Assembly (NCBI GenBank): GCA_013816845.1
Contig: JACDDU010000004.1
Coordinates: forward strand, 62,001-126,000
Source: Gammaproteobacteria bacterium
GTDB lineage: Bacteria; Pseudomonadota; Gammaproteobacteria; DSM-16500
DNA length: 64,000 nt
Direction of reading: 5' to 3'
The notes under the pieces were generated by a model that had not been told where the DNA came from, ran no database searches, and worked only from the letters and a program-made list of their open reading frames with translations. The position numbers and the translations under genes were made by a program. Below, one piece after another: positions 18,418-26,824 of the stretch; the first letter of the stretch is position 1, and every line of letters begins with the position of its first letter.

Positions 18418-19413
18418 TTAGCCTCGAGCGTTGAACATTTGTTGAGATAACTCCTTCAACACAGCTTTCCCGCGTACGCTACTTCCACTTGCATCGATCG
18501 GGGGAGAAAACACCACAATGGCCATTTTCTGAGGAATAATAGCTAAAAGTCCGCCACTGACGCCATTTTTGGTGGGGAGGCCCACAGTAGTAAACCAAGC
18601 GCCACTTTCTTCATATAAACCATTGGTTATCATTTGGGCGACGATCATGTTCACGTGTGACTCACTATAAATACGAGCATGAGTTAGCGGGTGAACTCCT
18701 CCGTTAGCGAGTGTTGCACCCATCAAAGCGAGTTGTTTAGCAGTGACCATCATGGAACATGCTTTGGTATAACGATCCAATGCTTCCGCACCGTTACCCA
18801 TGGTCATATCATACAATTGGAGTAATTCAGTCAGAACGCGATTATTGAGATTGGTTGCAGTCTCTGATTGGTAGACAGCTTGACCTAAAAATGCTTTATT
18901 ATCGCTTAATTTTTTAAATAAATTAAAGACTCGCTGCCATTTTTCATTGTTATCTTTACCTTTAATAAAACTTGCAACTTGGATGGCACCTGCATTGACT
19001 AACGGATTTTGTAAGTGATCCGCTTTTTGAATAAGCGGAATCGGGGAATTAAAGGGAAAACCAGTCGCATTCAATCCAACTTTTTCCGTAATCCAATTCT
19101 CATCGTAATCTTCTAAAGCTAAACCATAGACAAAAATTTTTGAAATAGATTCGATGGCGAAAGGTACATCTGCATCACCTGCGGCAATCAACTCGCCATT
19201 GGGTGTAGCAATGGCGATTGCGAAATAGGCAGGATTGACCTTAGCTAACTCTGGAATATAGTCGGCATTTTTACCGCCGGTTTCATTTTGATATTTTAAA
19301 TACAGTGCATTAATATTTTCTTTTAAAGCCAAGGAGGTAACAGATTCCTTGGCAAAGGCGCATCCTATGCTTACACTGGCAACAATATAAAGCCATCCAA
19401 AAAAATATTTCAC
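18418..19413 (-). CDS. glsA: Glutaminase with an N-terminal export signal
   Basis: Serine-dependent beta-lactamase-fold glutaminase of 331 residues, hydrolysing glutamine to glutamate and ammonia. The Ser-Lys pair is in FAIESISKIF, and family blocks NPLVNAGAI and TKNGVSGG are present. Unlike the common cytoplasmic enzyme, it has a 20-residue hydrophobic signal. The sequence SIGC-AFAKES allows cleavage after AFA (periplasmic) or lipidation at Cys 18. Start is GTG with AAGGA about 11 bases upstream. A surface or periplasmic glutaminase would turn host glutamine into usable glutamate. Confidence 0.88.
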   Translation of the reverse strand: MKYFFGWLYIVASVSIGCAFAKESVTSLALKENINALYLKYQNETGGKNADYIPELAKVNPAYFAIAIATPNGELIAAGDADVPFAIESISKIFVYGLALEDYDENWITEKVGLNATGFPFNSPIPLIQKADHLQNPLVNAGAIQVASFIKGKDNNEKWQRVFNLFKKLSDNKAFLGQAVYQSETATNLNNRVLTELLQLYDMTMGNGAEALDRYTKACSMMVTAKQLALMGATLANGGVHPLTHARIYSESHVNMIVAQMITNGLYEESGAWFTTVGLPTKNGVSGGLLAIIPQKMAIVVFSPPIDASGSSVRGKAVLKELSQQMFNARG

Positions 19414-19449
19414 GAAGGCGCTATTCCTTGAGTGACCGAAGTAGGCTGA

Positions 19450-20343
19450 CTAACTTAATTGTTGCAATCGAGCGATGCGGTCCTTTAACGGTGGGTGGCT
19501 TGAAAATAATTCCATCCAGGAAGGCCGATGACTGATTTTAAATGCAGCCAAGGAAGGCGCGCGTTCATCTTGAATTTCACTGGTTTGTTGTAGACGACGA
19601 AGCGCGGCAATCATTCGATCACGGCCCGCCAAACGAGCGCCACCACGATCGGCGCGATATTCCCGCCAGCGGGAATATGCTGCGACTAAAATGCTACCCA
19701 ATAAAGTAAATAAAATATCAAACACGAAGGCAAATAAGCTAAAAGTCATGTAGGAAATTTCACCGCGGTCGTCACTTCGTGAAAGTGCCACGGAAATAGC
19801 ATATGCAATGATGCGTGATAGAAAAAGTGCAAAAGCATTGACCACGCCCTGCACCAACGTCATGGTAACCATATCGCCATTGGCAACGTGAGAAATTTCG
19901 TGCGCCAAAACAGCTTGGACTTCATCACGGTTCATGTTAGCTAAGAGACCGGAAGACACGGCAATCAATGAATTAGCCCGGGAGGGCCCAGTTGCAAAAG
20001 CATTAACTTCGGGGGAGCTGTAAATGCCAACTTCGGGCATTGTTTTCAACCCTGCCCCTTTGGCAAGCTCATAAATCATTTCTAATAAAAAGCGCTCTTC
20101 CCGCGTTGCATTGTTAGGATTGATAATGACAACGCCCATCGCCATTTTGGCAATAAATTTTGACATAAAAAGCGAAATAAATGCCCCGCCTGTTCCCCAA
20201 ATCGCACAAAAAATTGCAAGTTGAACATAATCAATTCCATAACGATTCAGGTAAGTATGTAAACCTAAAACACTCGTGACAATGGAAATGGTTGCTATGA
20301 CTAATAGGTTAGTTGCTAAAAATAAAATAATTCTTCTGAACAT
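19450..20343 (-). CDS. htpX: Membrane protease HtpX
   Basis: Zinc metalloprotease of the inner membrane (M48B) that degrades misfolded membrane proteins. The 297-residue protein has two N-terminal membrane segments, the zinc motif HEISH at residues 148-152, two further hydrophobic segments, and the third-ligand region EYRADRGGARLAGR. The ATG at 20343 is preferred over the GTG at 20352 because AGGTGA lies 5 bases before it and E. coli HtpX aligns from there. Single gene. Confidence 0.93.
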   Translation of the reverse strand: MFRRIILFLATNLLVIATISIVTSVLGLHTYLNRYGIDYVQLAIFCAIWGTGGAFISLFMSKFIAKMAMGVVIINPNNATREERFLLEMIYELAKGAGLKTMPEVGIYSSPEVNAFATGPSRANSLIAVSSGLLANMNRDEVQAVLAHEISHVANGDMVTMTLVQGVVNAFALFLSRIIAYAISVALSRSDDRGEISYMTFSLFAFVFDILFTLLGSILVAAYSRWREYRADRGGARLAGRDRMIAALRRLQQTSEIQDERAPSLAAFKISHRPSWMELFSSHPPLKDRIARLQQLS

Positions 20344-20403
20344 AGGGCTCACCTACAAAGTGTGGATGGGGAACATTATACCTCAAAACGCCTTCGTTTA
20401 AAT

Positions 20404-21165
20404 TTACTTGGGTGCCATTCGTAGCGCACCATCTAATCGAATTACATTCCCATTTAGCATTGGATTTTCAATGATTGCTTTAGCTAATAATGCATATTCT
20501 TGCGGTTTTGCTAAACGTTTGGGAAAAGGCACACTGGCAGCAAGTGAGGCGCGCGCTTCAGGTGAAATTTTTTCAAACATCGGAGTGTCGACCAGGCCCG
20601 GGGCAATGGTCATAACTCGAATACCAAATTGGGCTAATTCACGCGCAGCAGGCAAAGTAAGTCCTACAATACCGCCCTTTGATGCGCTATAAGCTGTTTG
20701 GCCAATCTGTCCTTCAAATGCTGCGACGGATGCAGTATTGATGATAACGCCGCGTTCTTCGTCGGCAAGGGGTGAAAGTTGCGTCATGGCATTAGCAATG
20801 AGTCGCATGACATTAAAGGAACCAATTAAATTAATTTCAATAATTTTACGAAATTCATCAAGCGGCATAGGGCCTTGTTGGTTCACCATGCGTCTGCCAT
20901 GGACAACCCCTGCGCAGTTAATGCAAATCCTCGGGGTGCCAAGTTGCTTTTCGATGGCTTTAATCACATTTTCGACGCTCTCAGCTTGCGTAACATCACA
21001 CGTAAAAGGGATGGCACCAATTTTATTTGCAGTTTCTTCACAGACTGCTTGATTAATATCTAAAATGGCGACTTTGGCGCCCAATGAAATAAGTAATTCA
21101 GCTGAAGCACGGCCCATTCCCGATGCGCCACCCGTGATCATTGCGACGGTTTGATTAATATCCAT
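20404..21165 (-). CDS. Short-chain dehydrogenase, 3-hydroxyacyl-CoA dehydrogenase type 2 (HSD10-like)
   Basis: A 253-residue SDR with the cofactor motif MITGGASGMGRASAE at residues 9-23 and an acidic residue (LDIN) indicating NAD. The catalytic Tyr-Lys pair is in TAYSASKGG. The insertion QQGPMPLDEFRKIIEINLIGSFNVMRL is typical of human HSD17B10-like proteins, which oxidise 2-methyl-3-hydroxybutyryl-CoA in isoleucine breakdown and other short 3-hydroxyacyl-CoAs. That substrate is inferred. It is divergent from etfB. Confidence 0.85.
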   Translation of the reverse strand: MDINQTVAMITGGASGMGRASAELLISLGAKVAILDINQAVCEETANKIGAIPFTCDVTQAESVENVIKAIEKQLGTPRICINCAGVVHGRRMVNQQGPMPLDEFRKIIEINLIGSFNVMRLIANAMTQLSPLADEERGVIINTASVAAFEGQIGQTAYSASKGGIVGLTLPAARELAQFGIRVMTIAPGLVDTPMFEKISPEARASLAASVPFPKRLAKPQEYALLAKAIIENPMLNGNVIRLDGALRMAPK

Positions 21166-21317
21166 GAAGATTTATCCTGTAGGGTTAGTTAAAATTGGCT
21201 ATCGTCAAGATAAGATGCTGACTACTGCGCGCGAAATCAAGGTACAAAATACTATAACTATTTAAAGTATTACAGGTTGAATGTTAACATGCCGCATCAC
21301 GTTGGCAGGAATTCAGC

Positions 21318-22067
21318 ATGAAAATTATTGTAGGTGTAAAAAGAGTCGTTGATTATAAAACAACGGTTCGTATTAAATCTGATGGCTCAGATGTTGAAAC
21401 ATCGACCGTTAAAATGTCGATGAATCCTTTTGATGAAATTGCTGTAGAAGAAGCAATACGATTAAAGGAAAAAGGTATTGCATCCGAAGTTATTGTCGTT
21501 TCTATTGGAAAATCAACCCATCAGGAAACATTACGACATGCGCTTGCCATGGGCTGTGATCGAGCCATATTAATGACTACAGAACTTTCAATCCAACCCT
21601 TAGCTTGTGCTAAGATTTTTCAACACTTAGCCCAAACAGAATCGCCCTCTCTGATTATTTTGGGTAAACAAGCGATTGATACTGATGATAATCAAGTGGG
21701 CCAAATGTTGGCCGGTTTACTTCATTGGCCACAAGGTACTTTTGCATCAAATCTTGCTTTCCATGATAATGGTGTCAGCGTGACGCGAGAGATTGATGGG
21801 GGTTTGGAAACACTTTTTCTTAATTTGCCAGCCGTTATTACCACGGATTTACGTTTAAATGAGCCCCGTTACCTTTCTCTTCCTAATATCGTGAAAGCTA
21901 AAGCTAAGCCTTTAAACCTGATTGCCGCAGATACGCTGGGCCTCGATTTACAACCCCATATTGAATTGTTATCGGTTAGTGCACCCTCAAAGAAACGCAA
22001 TGGTGTGAAACTTAATTCAGTTCAAGAATTAATAACCCGGTTAAAAGATGAGGCGCAAGTGATATGA
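21318..22067 (+). CDS. etfB: Electron transfer flavoprotein, beta subunit
   Basis: A 249-residue AMP-binding subunit of ETF, starting MKIIVGVKRVVDYKTTVRIK as in the proteobacterial family. The signature region for the beta subunit (KQAIDTDDNQVGQMLAGLL) is present. It carries electrons from acyl-CoA dehydrogenases to ETF-QO. AGGA lies 7 bases before the ATG. The stop overlaps the etfA start by 4 bases. Confidence 0.95.
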   Translation: MKIIVGVKRVVDYKTTVRIKSDGSDVETSTVKMSMNPFDEIAVEEAIRLKEKGIASEVIVVSIGKSTHQETLRHALAMGCDRAILMTTELSIQPLACAKIFQHLAQTESPSLIILGKQAIDTDDNQVGQMLAGLLHWPQGTFASNLAFHDNGVSVTREIDGGLETLFLNLPAVITTDLRLNEPRYLSLPNIVKAKAKPLNLIAADTLGLDLQPHIELLSVSAPSKKRNGVKLNSVQELITRLKDEAQVI

Positions 22068-23005
22068 AAGTATTAGTACTTAGCGAACATAACAATCAAC
22101 ACATTAAATCGGCAACGTATCATACGTTATCTGCCGCAAAACAATTAGGTACGACCTTCGACTTGCTTGTAATAGGTTATGAATGTACGGCCGTTGCGCA
22201 AGAAGCAGCAGTGATCCTAAGCGTTGATGAAGTTTTGCTTGCCGATAACGAGGTCTATGCTCACCAGCTCGCTGAGAATTGTGCAGAACTCATTGCAGAA
22301 ATAGGCAAAAATTATGATTACATCTTGGCTGGCGCAACAACATTTGGAAAAAATGTATTGCCTCGTGTTGCTGCATTGCTTGATGTGGGAATGATAAGCG
22401 ATGTCATAAAAATTGAAAATGAAGATACTTATTTACGTCCTATTTATGCAGGTAATATCATTGCAAAAGTACGATCCTCCGACAAAATCAAAGTCATGAC
22501 CATACGCACGACTGCCTTTCCTTCGCTAGAAGAAAAAAGAGATGCGCAAGCCTCTATTACATCACTAACTCAAGTGATTGCGAATCCGTTATCCCGCTTT
22601 GAAAATGAATCTTTAACCCAATCAGCTCGTCCTGAATTAACCTCGGCTCGGGTGATCGTCGCGGGAGGACGCGGATTAAAAAGTGCGGATAATTTCCATT
22701 TGTTAGAAACCATTGCAGATCAATTGGGCGGTGCGGTGGGTGCATCACGTGCCGCGGTTGATGCAGGTTTTGCCCCTAATGATTATCAAGTTGGTCAAAC
22801 CGGTAAAGTCGTTGCGCCTGATCTTTATATCGCCGTTGGTATTTCGGGTGCGATTCAACATTTGGCCGGGATGAAAGATAGTAAAATTATTGTCGCAATT
22901 AACAACGATCCTGAAGCGCCCATTTTTGAAATTGCCGATTATATTTTAGTGGGTGATTTATTTACCCTTCTACCGGAATTACAAAATGCATTAGGGTCAC
23001 TTTAA
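22064..23005 (+). CDS. etfA: Electron transfer flavoprotein, alpha subunit
   Basis: A 313-residue FAD-binding subunit of ETF. The C-terminal FAD domain is clear: VVAGGRGLKSADNFHLLE, GASRAAVDAGF, QVGQTGKVVAPDLYIAVGISGAIQHLAGMKDSK in pieces, and a DPEAPIFEIADYILVGD end. It overlaps etfB by ATGA, giving coupled synthesis of the two halves. With ETF-QO at 10.9 kb the full route to quinone is encoded in this window. Confidence 0.95.
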   Translation: MKVLVLSEHNNQHIKSATYHTLSAAKQLGTTFDLLVIGYECTAVAQEAAVILSVDEVLLADNEVYAHQLAENCAELIAEIGKNYDYILAGATTFGKNVLPRVAALLDVGMISDVIKIENEDTYLRPIYAGNIIAKVRSSDKIKVMTIRTTAFPSLEEKRDAQASITSLTQVIANPLSRFENESLTQSARPELTSARVIVAGGRGLKSADNFHLLETIADQLGGAVGASRAAVDAGFAPNDYQVGQTGKVVAPDLYIAVGISGAIQHLAGMKDSKIIVAINNDPEAPIFEIADYILVGDLFTLLPELQNALGSL

Positions 23006-23302
23006 GATCAACTCTTTCAGAAAAAGCTGTAAATGAATGATCTTGGCCTCTGAAACCGAATTGGATTTCACCAGATTACTTTGCAGCTCCGTTTAATTTT
23101 ATTTAAGCGTGTCATTTTCTTATCTTCCCTTTTTTTATCTCATTAATAATGAATCTTCTTTCGTTGTGTGGATCAGTTCGTATATGTGCCGCAGACTTAT
23201 CCGTATCTTTATTTTCGAAAATATTATTTATTTTCGAAAATAAGTACGTTATGATGGATCGTGTTCTTACAATGTGTGTGCGATGAAATGGAAAAGGCCG
23301 AT
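23006..23302. other. Intergenic region upstream of the N-N cassette
   Basis: Nearly 300 bases without a convincing gene between etfA and the GntR regulator. The right-hand part holds twin palindromes and a candidate promoter. In the rest I see no strong hairpin followed by a T run, so the end of the etfBA transcript is not marked by an evident intrinsic terminator. Confidence 0.5.
23210..23243. promoter_or_regulatory. Twin palindromic operators, probably bound by the adjacent GntR protein
   Basis: Two copies of one palindrome: TATTTTCGAAAATA (23210-23223) and TTATTTTCGAAAATAA (23228-23243), perfect dyads whose centres are 19 bp apart, close to two helical turns. They sit just before a TATGAT -10 candidate (23250-23255) and cover its -35 area. 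The GntR-family gene follows about 60 bp downstream. Binding by that regulator, and autoregulation of the operon, is inferred from position and symmetry. Confidence 0.65.
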
Positions 23303-23998
23303 ATGACGTCAAGCGTCAGAAAAAAAACGAAAGCAACAAATATCTTTGAAAAATTACATCATGATATTACGAACGGAATATTTTTTCCCGGGCAACGATT
23401 GCAAATGGATGAACTGAAACGACGGTATGAAGTTGGCTACAGCCCTATACGAGAAGCGCTTTCGCGTCTTGTCATCAGCGGACTTGTTCGCAGAGAAGAA
23501 CATTGTGGATTTACAGTAGCCCCCTTATCAGTCGATGAATTAAATGATTTATATAATATACGCATCGAAATTGATAGCCTCGCTATTGACTATGCTATGC
23601 AACACGGTGATGAACATTGGGAAGCTAATGTGGTCGCAGCATGGCATCGTTACAAAAAATATCTAACCCACCAAATCAATAAAGAAATGGATCCAACGCA
23701 ATGGGAAACGCTTCATCGTGAATATCGTTTTAGTTTAATTAAAGCGTGTCAGTCCCCCTGGTTACTCAAAATTCGTGAGATGTTGCAAGAACATGCTGCG
23801 CGTTATCGGGTTTTATGCCTTAGTAAAAAGCACCTTACTAAAAAAATTTTACTGGAACTCATTAAAAGTAATGAGGCACTTGTACTAGCCTTAATAGCTA
23901 GAGATCGAAAACAAGTTAAGCGACACCATAAAGAAAGTTGGAATATCTCAATTCAAATTATAAAAGAGACGATTGAAGCGACGCATAATTCATTATAA
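23303..23998 (+). CDS. GntR/FadR-family transcriptional regulator of the N-N cassette
   Basis: About 231 residues. N-terminal winged helix of the GntR type (FEKLHHDITNGIFFPGQRL, then YSPIREALSRLVISGLVRREEH), followed by an all-helical FCD effector domain that usually binds a small carboxylate with a metal. ATG 23303 is preceded by GGAAAAGG. In-frame GTG 23261 and ATG 23288 are possible but have weaker ribosome sites. It is the first gene of a tight same-strand group, 20 bp before the MetRS-like gene, and twin palindromes lie upstream. It probably senses a pathway substrate or product; the ligand is unknown. Confidence 0.85.
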   Translation: MTSSVRKKTKATNIFEKLHHDITNGIFFPGQRLQMDELKRRYEVGYSPIREALSRLVISGLVRREEHCGFTVAPLSVDELNDLYNIRIEIDSLAIDYAMQHGDEHWEANVVAAWHRYKKYLTHQINKEMDPTQWETLHREYRFSLIKACQSPWLLKIREMLQEHAARYRVLCLSKKHLTKKILLELIKSNEALVLALIARDRKQVKRHHKESWNISIQIIKETIEATHNSL

Positions 23999-24018
23999 TT
24001 AAGAAATTAGTAAGTGTT

Positions 24019-25500
24019 ATGAAACAAAAATATTTAATTATCCCTTCTGTACCGACTCCTAATGGCCATTTACATTTAGGCCATATTGGCGGCCCTTTTT
24101 TAACAGCAGATATTATTACACGGGTCTTGCAAAGACAGGGTCATGAAGCAAAAATGATTTGCGGGACAGATACTTATGAATCGTTTGTTGTACATAAAGC
24201 AGTGAATGAAAATAAGTCTTCTGAAGAAATATGTCATGATTATCATAAAAAAATTGCTGCAGATTTACAGGCCATGGATATTAATATTGATACATTTATT
24301 AATCCGCTTGCTGATGAATGGCGTAATCAATACGGCGAATGGCAACATTTTATTTTTAAAAAACTAGAAAATATGGGAGCCATTACTGCAATAGATGAAC
24401 AAGTCTTATGGGATGAAAAAGCGAAGCGATATAGGGTCGGGTGTTGGTTGCAGGGGAAATGTCCGGTTTGCAAAATGTATGCAGAAAGTTATTTTTGTGA
24501 AAATTGTGGGGCCTACTTTCGCCCTGAAGAATTGATATTAAATAAAAACACTTTTTTTTCTGAAAAAACCACAAATTTATTCATGAAAGTTCCTACGGAT
24601 CTTGTGCATTCATCTTTAAAAAAATTATATCAAGACACAATGACGCAACAAAAAGGTTTAATGCGATTAACAGCTAATAGCGATTGGGGGCTGGCTGTAC
24701 CATCTAACGCTTCTCTCCCTTCCTCCACTTTATTTAGTTATGGATTAATATTTGCCTATTTTTTAATGATGGGAAAAATTGCAGGAAAAGAAGTCAATGC
24801 ATTTTCAATTAACTCGAGCGTCAAAACAATTTCCTGTTTTGGCATCGATAATGCAGTAGCATTTCTTGCTAGCGCGCTCGGTGTTACTCATCATTGTAAA
24901 GAATACAAACCTTTTGATTATTTAATTCCTAATTATTTTTATCTTTTAAATAATAAAAAATTTTCTAAGAGCAAAGGCCATGCAATTTTTGTCAATGATC
25001 TCATTATAAAATCGTCTGTCTCAAGTGATATTGTTCGGTTTTTTTTAGCAACCATCAATGTTAGAGATCAAGTTGGATATTTTTCCGCAGATGAATTTGT
25101 AGTTTTTTATAATAAAACGATTCTTTGGATTAACGCTGCAATTATTAATCAGTTTAAGGCCAATCAAGATGATGAAATGCCCATTTTATGTGATGGAATT
25201 TTAAAATCATTACTCAAAAATCAGAATGATTTACTTCATCCTAGTCAATTTCTTCCTCATTTAGCTGTTAAGACGATATATAGCTGGCTTACCTACACCT
25301 GCTCGAGCCATCAGTGGTTAAAAGGTATGTCATTACTAATGTATCCTTTTATGCCAAAGCTGGCTCAATGTATTTGGCATAACTTAGGATATTTGGGCTG
25401 CCCAGCAGAAATGCAACATGAAACAACTATCCCCATCCCATTAACCTTTCCTCATTACAAACAACTTTCTAGAGACGATCTTCATGCAGTTGCGCTCTAA
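24019..25500 (+). CDS. MetRS-like ligase, candidate hydrazine synthetase catalytic component
   Basis: A 493-residue class I aminoacyl-tRNA synthetase-like protein of methionyl type. HIGH motif as HLGH (residues 19-22) within TPNGHLHLGHIGGPF; zinc knuckle C148/C151 and C160/C163; KMSKS motif as KFSKS (314-318). It is shorter than cellular MetRS, and the C-terminal half lacks the NKYIDxxxPW segment of the anticodon domain. It overlaps an amino-acid N-hydroxylase gene and is followed by a cupin gene. In actinobacteria a cupin-MetRS fusion (Spb40 in s56-p1, Tri28 in triacsin, and relatives) joins N6-hydroxylysine to another amino acid through an N-N bond, and an N-hydroxylase gene accompanies it. 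I infer the same chemistry here. A second MetRS acting on tRNA is the alternative. Confidence 0.8.
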   Translation: MKQKYLIIPSVPTPNGHLHLGHIGGPFLTADIITRVLQRQGHEAKMICGTDTYESFVVHKAVNENKSSEEICHDYHKKIAADLQAMDINIDTFINPLADEWRNQYGEWQHFIFKKLENMGAITAIDEQVLWDEKAKRYRVGCWLQGKCPVCKMYAESYFCENCGAYFRPEELILNKNTFFSEKTTNLFMKVPTDLVHSSLKKLYQDTMTQQKGLMRLTANSDWGLAVPSNASLPSSTLFSYGLIFAYFLMMGKIAGKEVNAFSINSSVKTISCFGIDNAVAFLASALGVTHHCKEYKPFDYLIPNYFYLLNNKKFSKSKGHAIFVNDLIIKSSVSSDIVRFFLATINVRDQVGYFSADEFVVFYNKTILWINAAIINQFKANQDDEMPILCDGILKSLLKNQNDLLHPSQFLPHLAVKTIYSWLTYTCSSHQWLKGMSLLMYPFMPKLAQCIWHNLGYLGCPAEMQHETTIPIPLTFPHYKQLSRDDLHAVAL

Positions 25501-26824
25501 GTCTAATGACACAATTAAAACCTTACTGGGCATCGGTATTGGCCCGTCGAATTTAAGTCTAGCTGCGTTGCTGAGTCCTTTAAAGGAATTTTCTTCTGTA
25601 TTTTTTGATTCTAAAAAATTTTTTGCTTGGCATCCAGGCATGTTAATGCCCAACGCTAAACTGCAAGTTTCTCATTTGGAAGACTTGGTCACTTTAGTCG
25701 ACCCCACCAATCCTTATTCATTTGTTGCTTTTTTAGCGAATAAAAAACGTTTATATCGGTTTATCTATGCAAAATTTAACAGAATATTGCGCATCGAATT
25801 TAATGAATACCTCGCGTGGGTCAGTCAAAATTTATCAAATTTAAACTTTTCCCATCACGTAGAAAAAATTTCATTTCAGGATAATTATTTTTTGCTAGAA
25901 ACAGCCACTAAAAAAATTAAAGGCAAGCATCTGGTTCTTGGTACTGGTACCACACCTTCAGTTCCAACATGGGCGCGTCCCTATCTTGGTCCTACTGTTT
26001 TTCATAGTCAGCATTTTTTAGAGAATTTCAAGAATTTTTCTGGAAAAAGAGTGGCGGTCATTGGTGGCGGACAAAGTAGTGCAGAAATTATCGATGCTAT
26101 CATTTCAAAATCGGAAAATCTACCCAGTCAATTATATTGGATTTCAAGACGTAATCAATTTCAACAATTAGATGAATCCTCATTTGTGTATGAACTTTTT
26201 TCTCCTGCCTACAATGAATATTTTTTTAATTTAAATACAGAAGTTCAACAAAAAAAATTACACGAAAATGCTCTTGCTAATGATGGGATCTCAGTGACCA
26301 CCCTCACTGCTATTTATCAAAAACTCTATGCCTTAGAATTAATCGAAAAGCGCGGTAAGTTTTTCCAGTTGTTAACGAATTATGATTTTATCGGGCTACA
26401 AGCAGATCGTTGTAATGAAACATGGCGCATGACTTGCGAGCAACGGCAATTAAATAAAATTTGGAATGCGGAAGTTGACATCATTATTTTTTGTACTGGA
26501 TATGAGCGTCTAGTACCTGCTTGTTTAACTGATTTCCGTGATCGCATCGATTTACATCATGATCAATTCACGGTGCATAACGATTTTTCAATTGCATGGG
26601 ATGGTCCGCAAACTCATCGCATTTATGTACAGAATGGAGCTCGCCATCAGCATGGTGTTGCTGACACGAGTTTATGTTTAATGGCTTGGCGGAGTGCTAA
26701 AATTATTAATAGTATTGCTGAAAAAGAATTATATAGCATTGATGATAACAGCAGTGCCATTGATTGGAATTCTATGCGAGTTAAAGAAAAATATGGGTCT
26801 GCCTCGGTTACAATTGGGAGATAA
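25484..26824 (+). CDS. FAD/NADPH-dependent amino-acid N-hydroxylase (lysine/ornithine N-monooxygenase family)
   Basis: A 446-residue class B flavin N-monooxygenase like IucD, SidA and PvdA, which hydroxylate the side-chain amine of lysine or ornithine. FAD site GIGIGPSN (16-23), NADPH site GGGQSSAE (194-201), and the CTGYE variant of the ATGY motif (337-341). The C-terminal block RIYVQNGARHQHGVADTSL is diagnostic. Its start lies 17 bases inside the MetRS-like gene and its end overlaps the cupin gene by 32 bases. With no siderophore synthetase nearby, the neighbours point to supplying an N-hydroxy amino acid for N-N bond formation. Lysine over ornithine is inferred from the known cupin/MetRS systems. 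Confidence 0.88.
   Translation: MQLRSKSNDTIKTLLGIGIGPSNLSLAALLSPLKEFSSVFFDSKKFFAWHPGMLMPNAKLQVSHLEDLVTLVDPTNPYSFVAFLANKKRLYRFIYAKFNRILRIEFNEYLAWVSQNLSNLNFSHHVEKISFQDNYFLLETATKKIKGKHLVLGTGTTPSVPTWARPYLGPTVFHSQHFLENFKNFSGKRVAVIGGGQSSAEIIDAIISKSENLPSQLYWISRRNQFQQLDESSFVYELFSPAYNEYFFNLNTEVQQKKLHENALANDGISVTTLTAIYQKLYALELIEKRGKFFQLLTNYDFIGLQADRCNETWRMTCEQRQLNKIWNAEVDIIIFCTGYERLVPACLTDFRDRIDLHHDQFTVHNDFSIAWDGPQTHRIYVQNGARHQHGVADTSLCLMAWRSAKIINSIAEKELYSIDDNSSAIDWNSMRVKEKYGSASVTIGR

Noticed and set aside
23210-23243. Twin palindromes as a terminator of etfBA
   Set aside because: AT-only arms around a CG centre with no loop and no T run; better as protein-binding sites.
23112-23312. Open frame of 66 codons on the minus strand before the GntR gene
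   Set aside because: No ribosome site, no family, and it covers the twin palindromes and the promoter.
24019-25500. Treating the MetRS-like gene as the housekeeping methionyl-tRNA synthetase
   Set aside because: Short C-terminus, no visible anticodon-domain motif, and tight overlap with an N-hydroxylase and a cupin favour a recruited enzyme. A genome-wide search for metG would settle it.
26694-26792. N-terminal extension of the cupin protein
   Set aside because: It lies wholly inside the N-hydroxylase gene, is unrelated to cupins and has no ribosome site.
25484-26824. N-hydroxylase as part of a hydroxamate siderophore pathway
   Set aside because: No acyltransferase, NIS synthetase, NRPS or siderophore receptor is in the neighbourhood, whereas a cupin and a MetRS-like gene overlap it.
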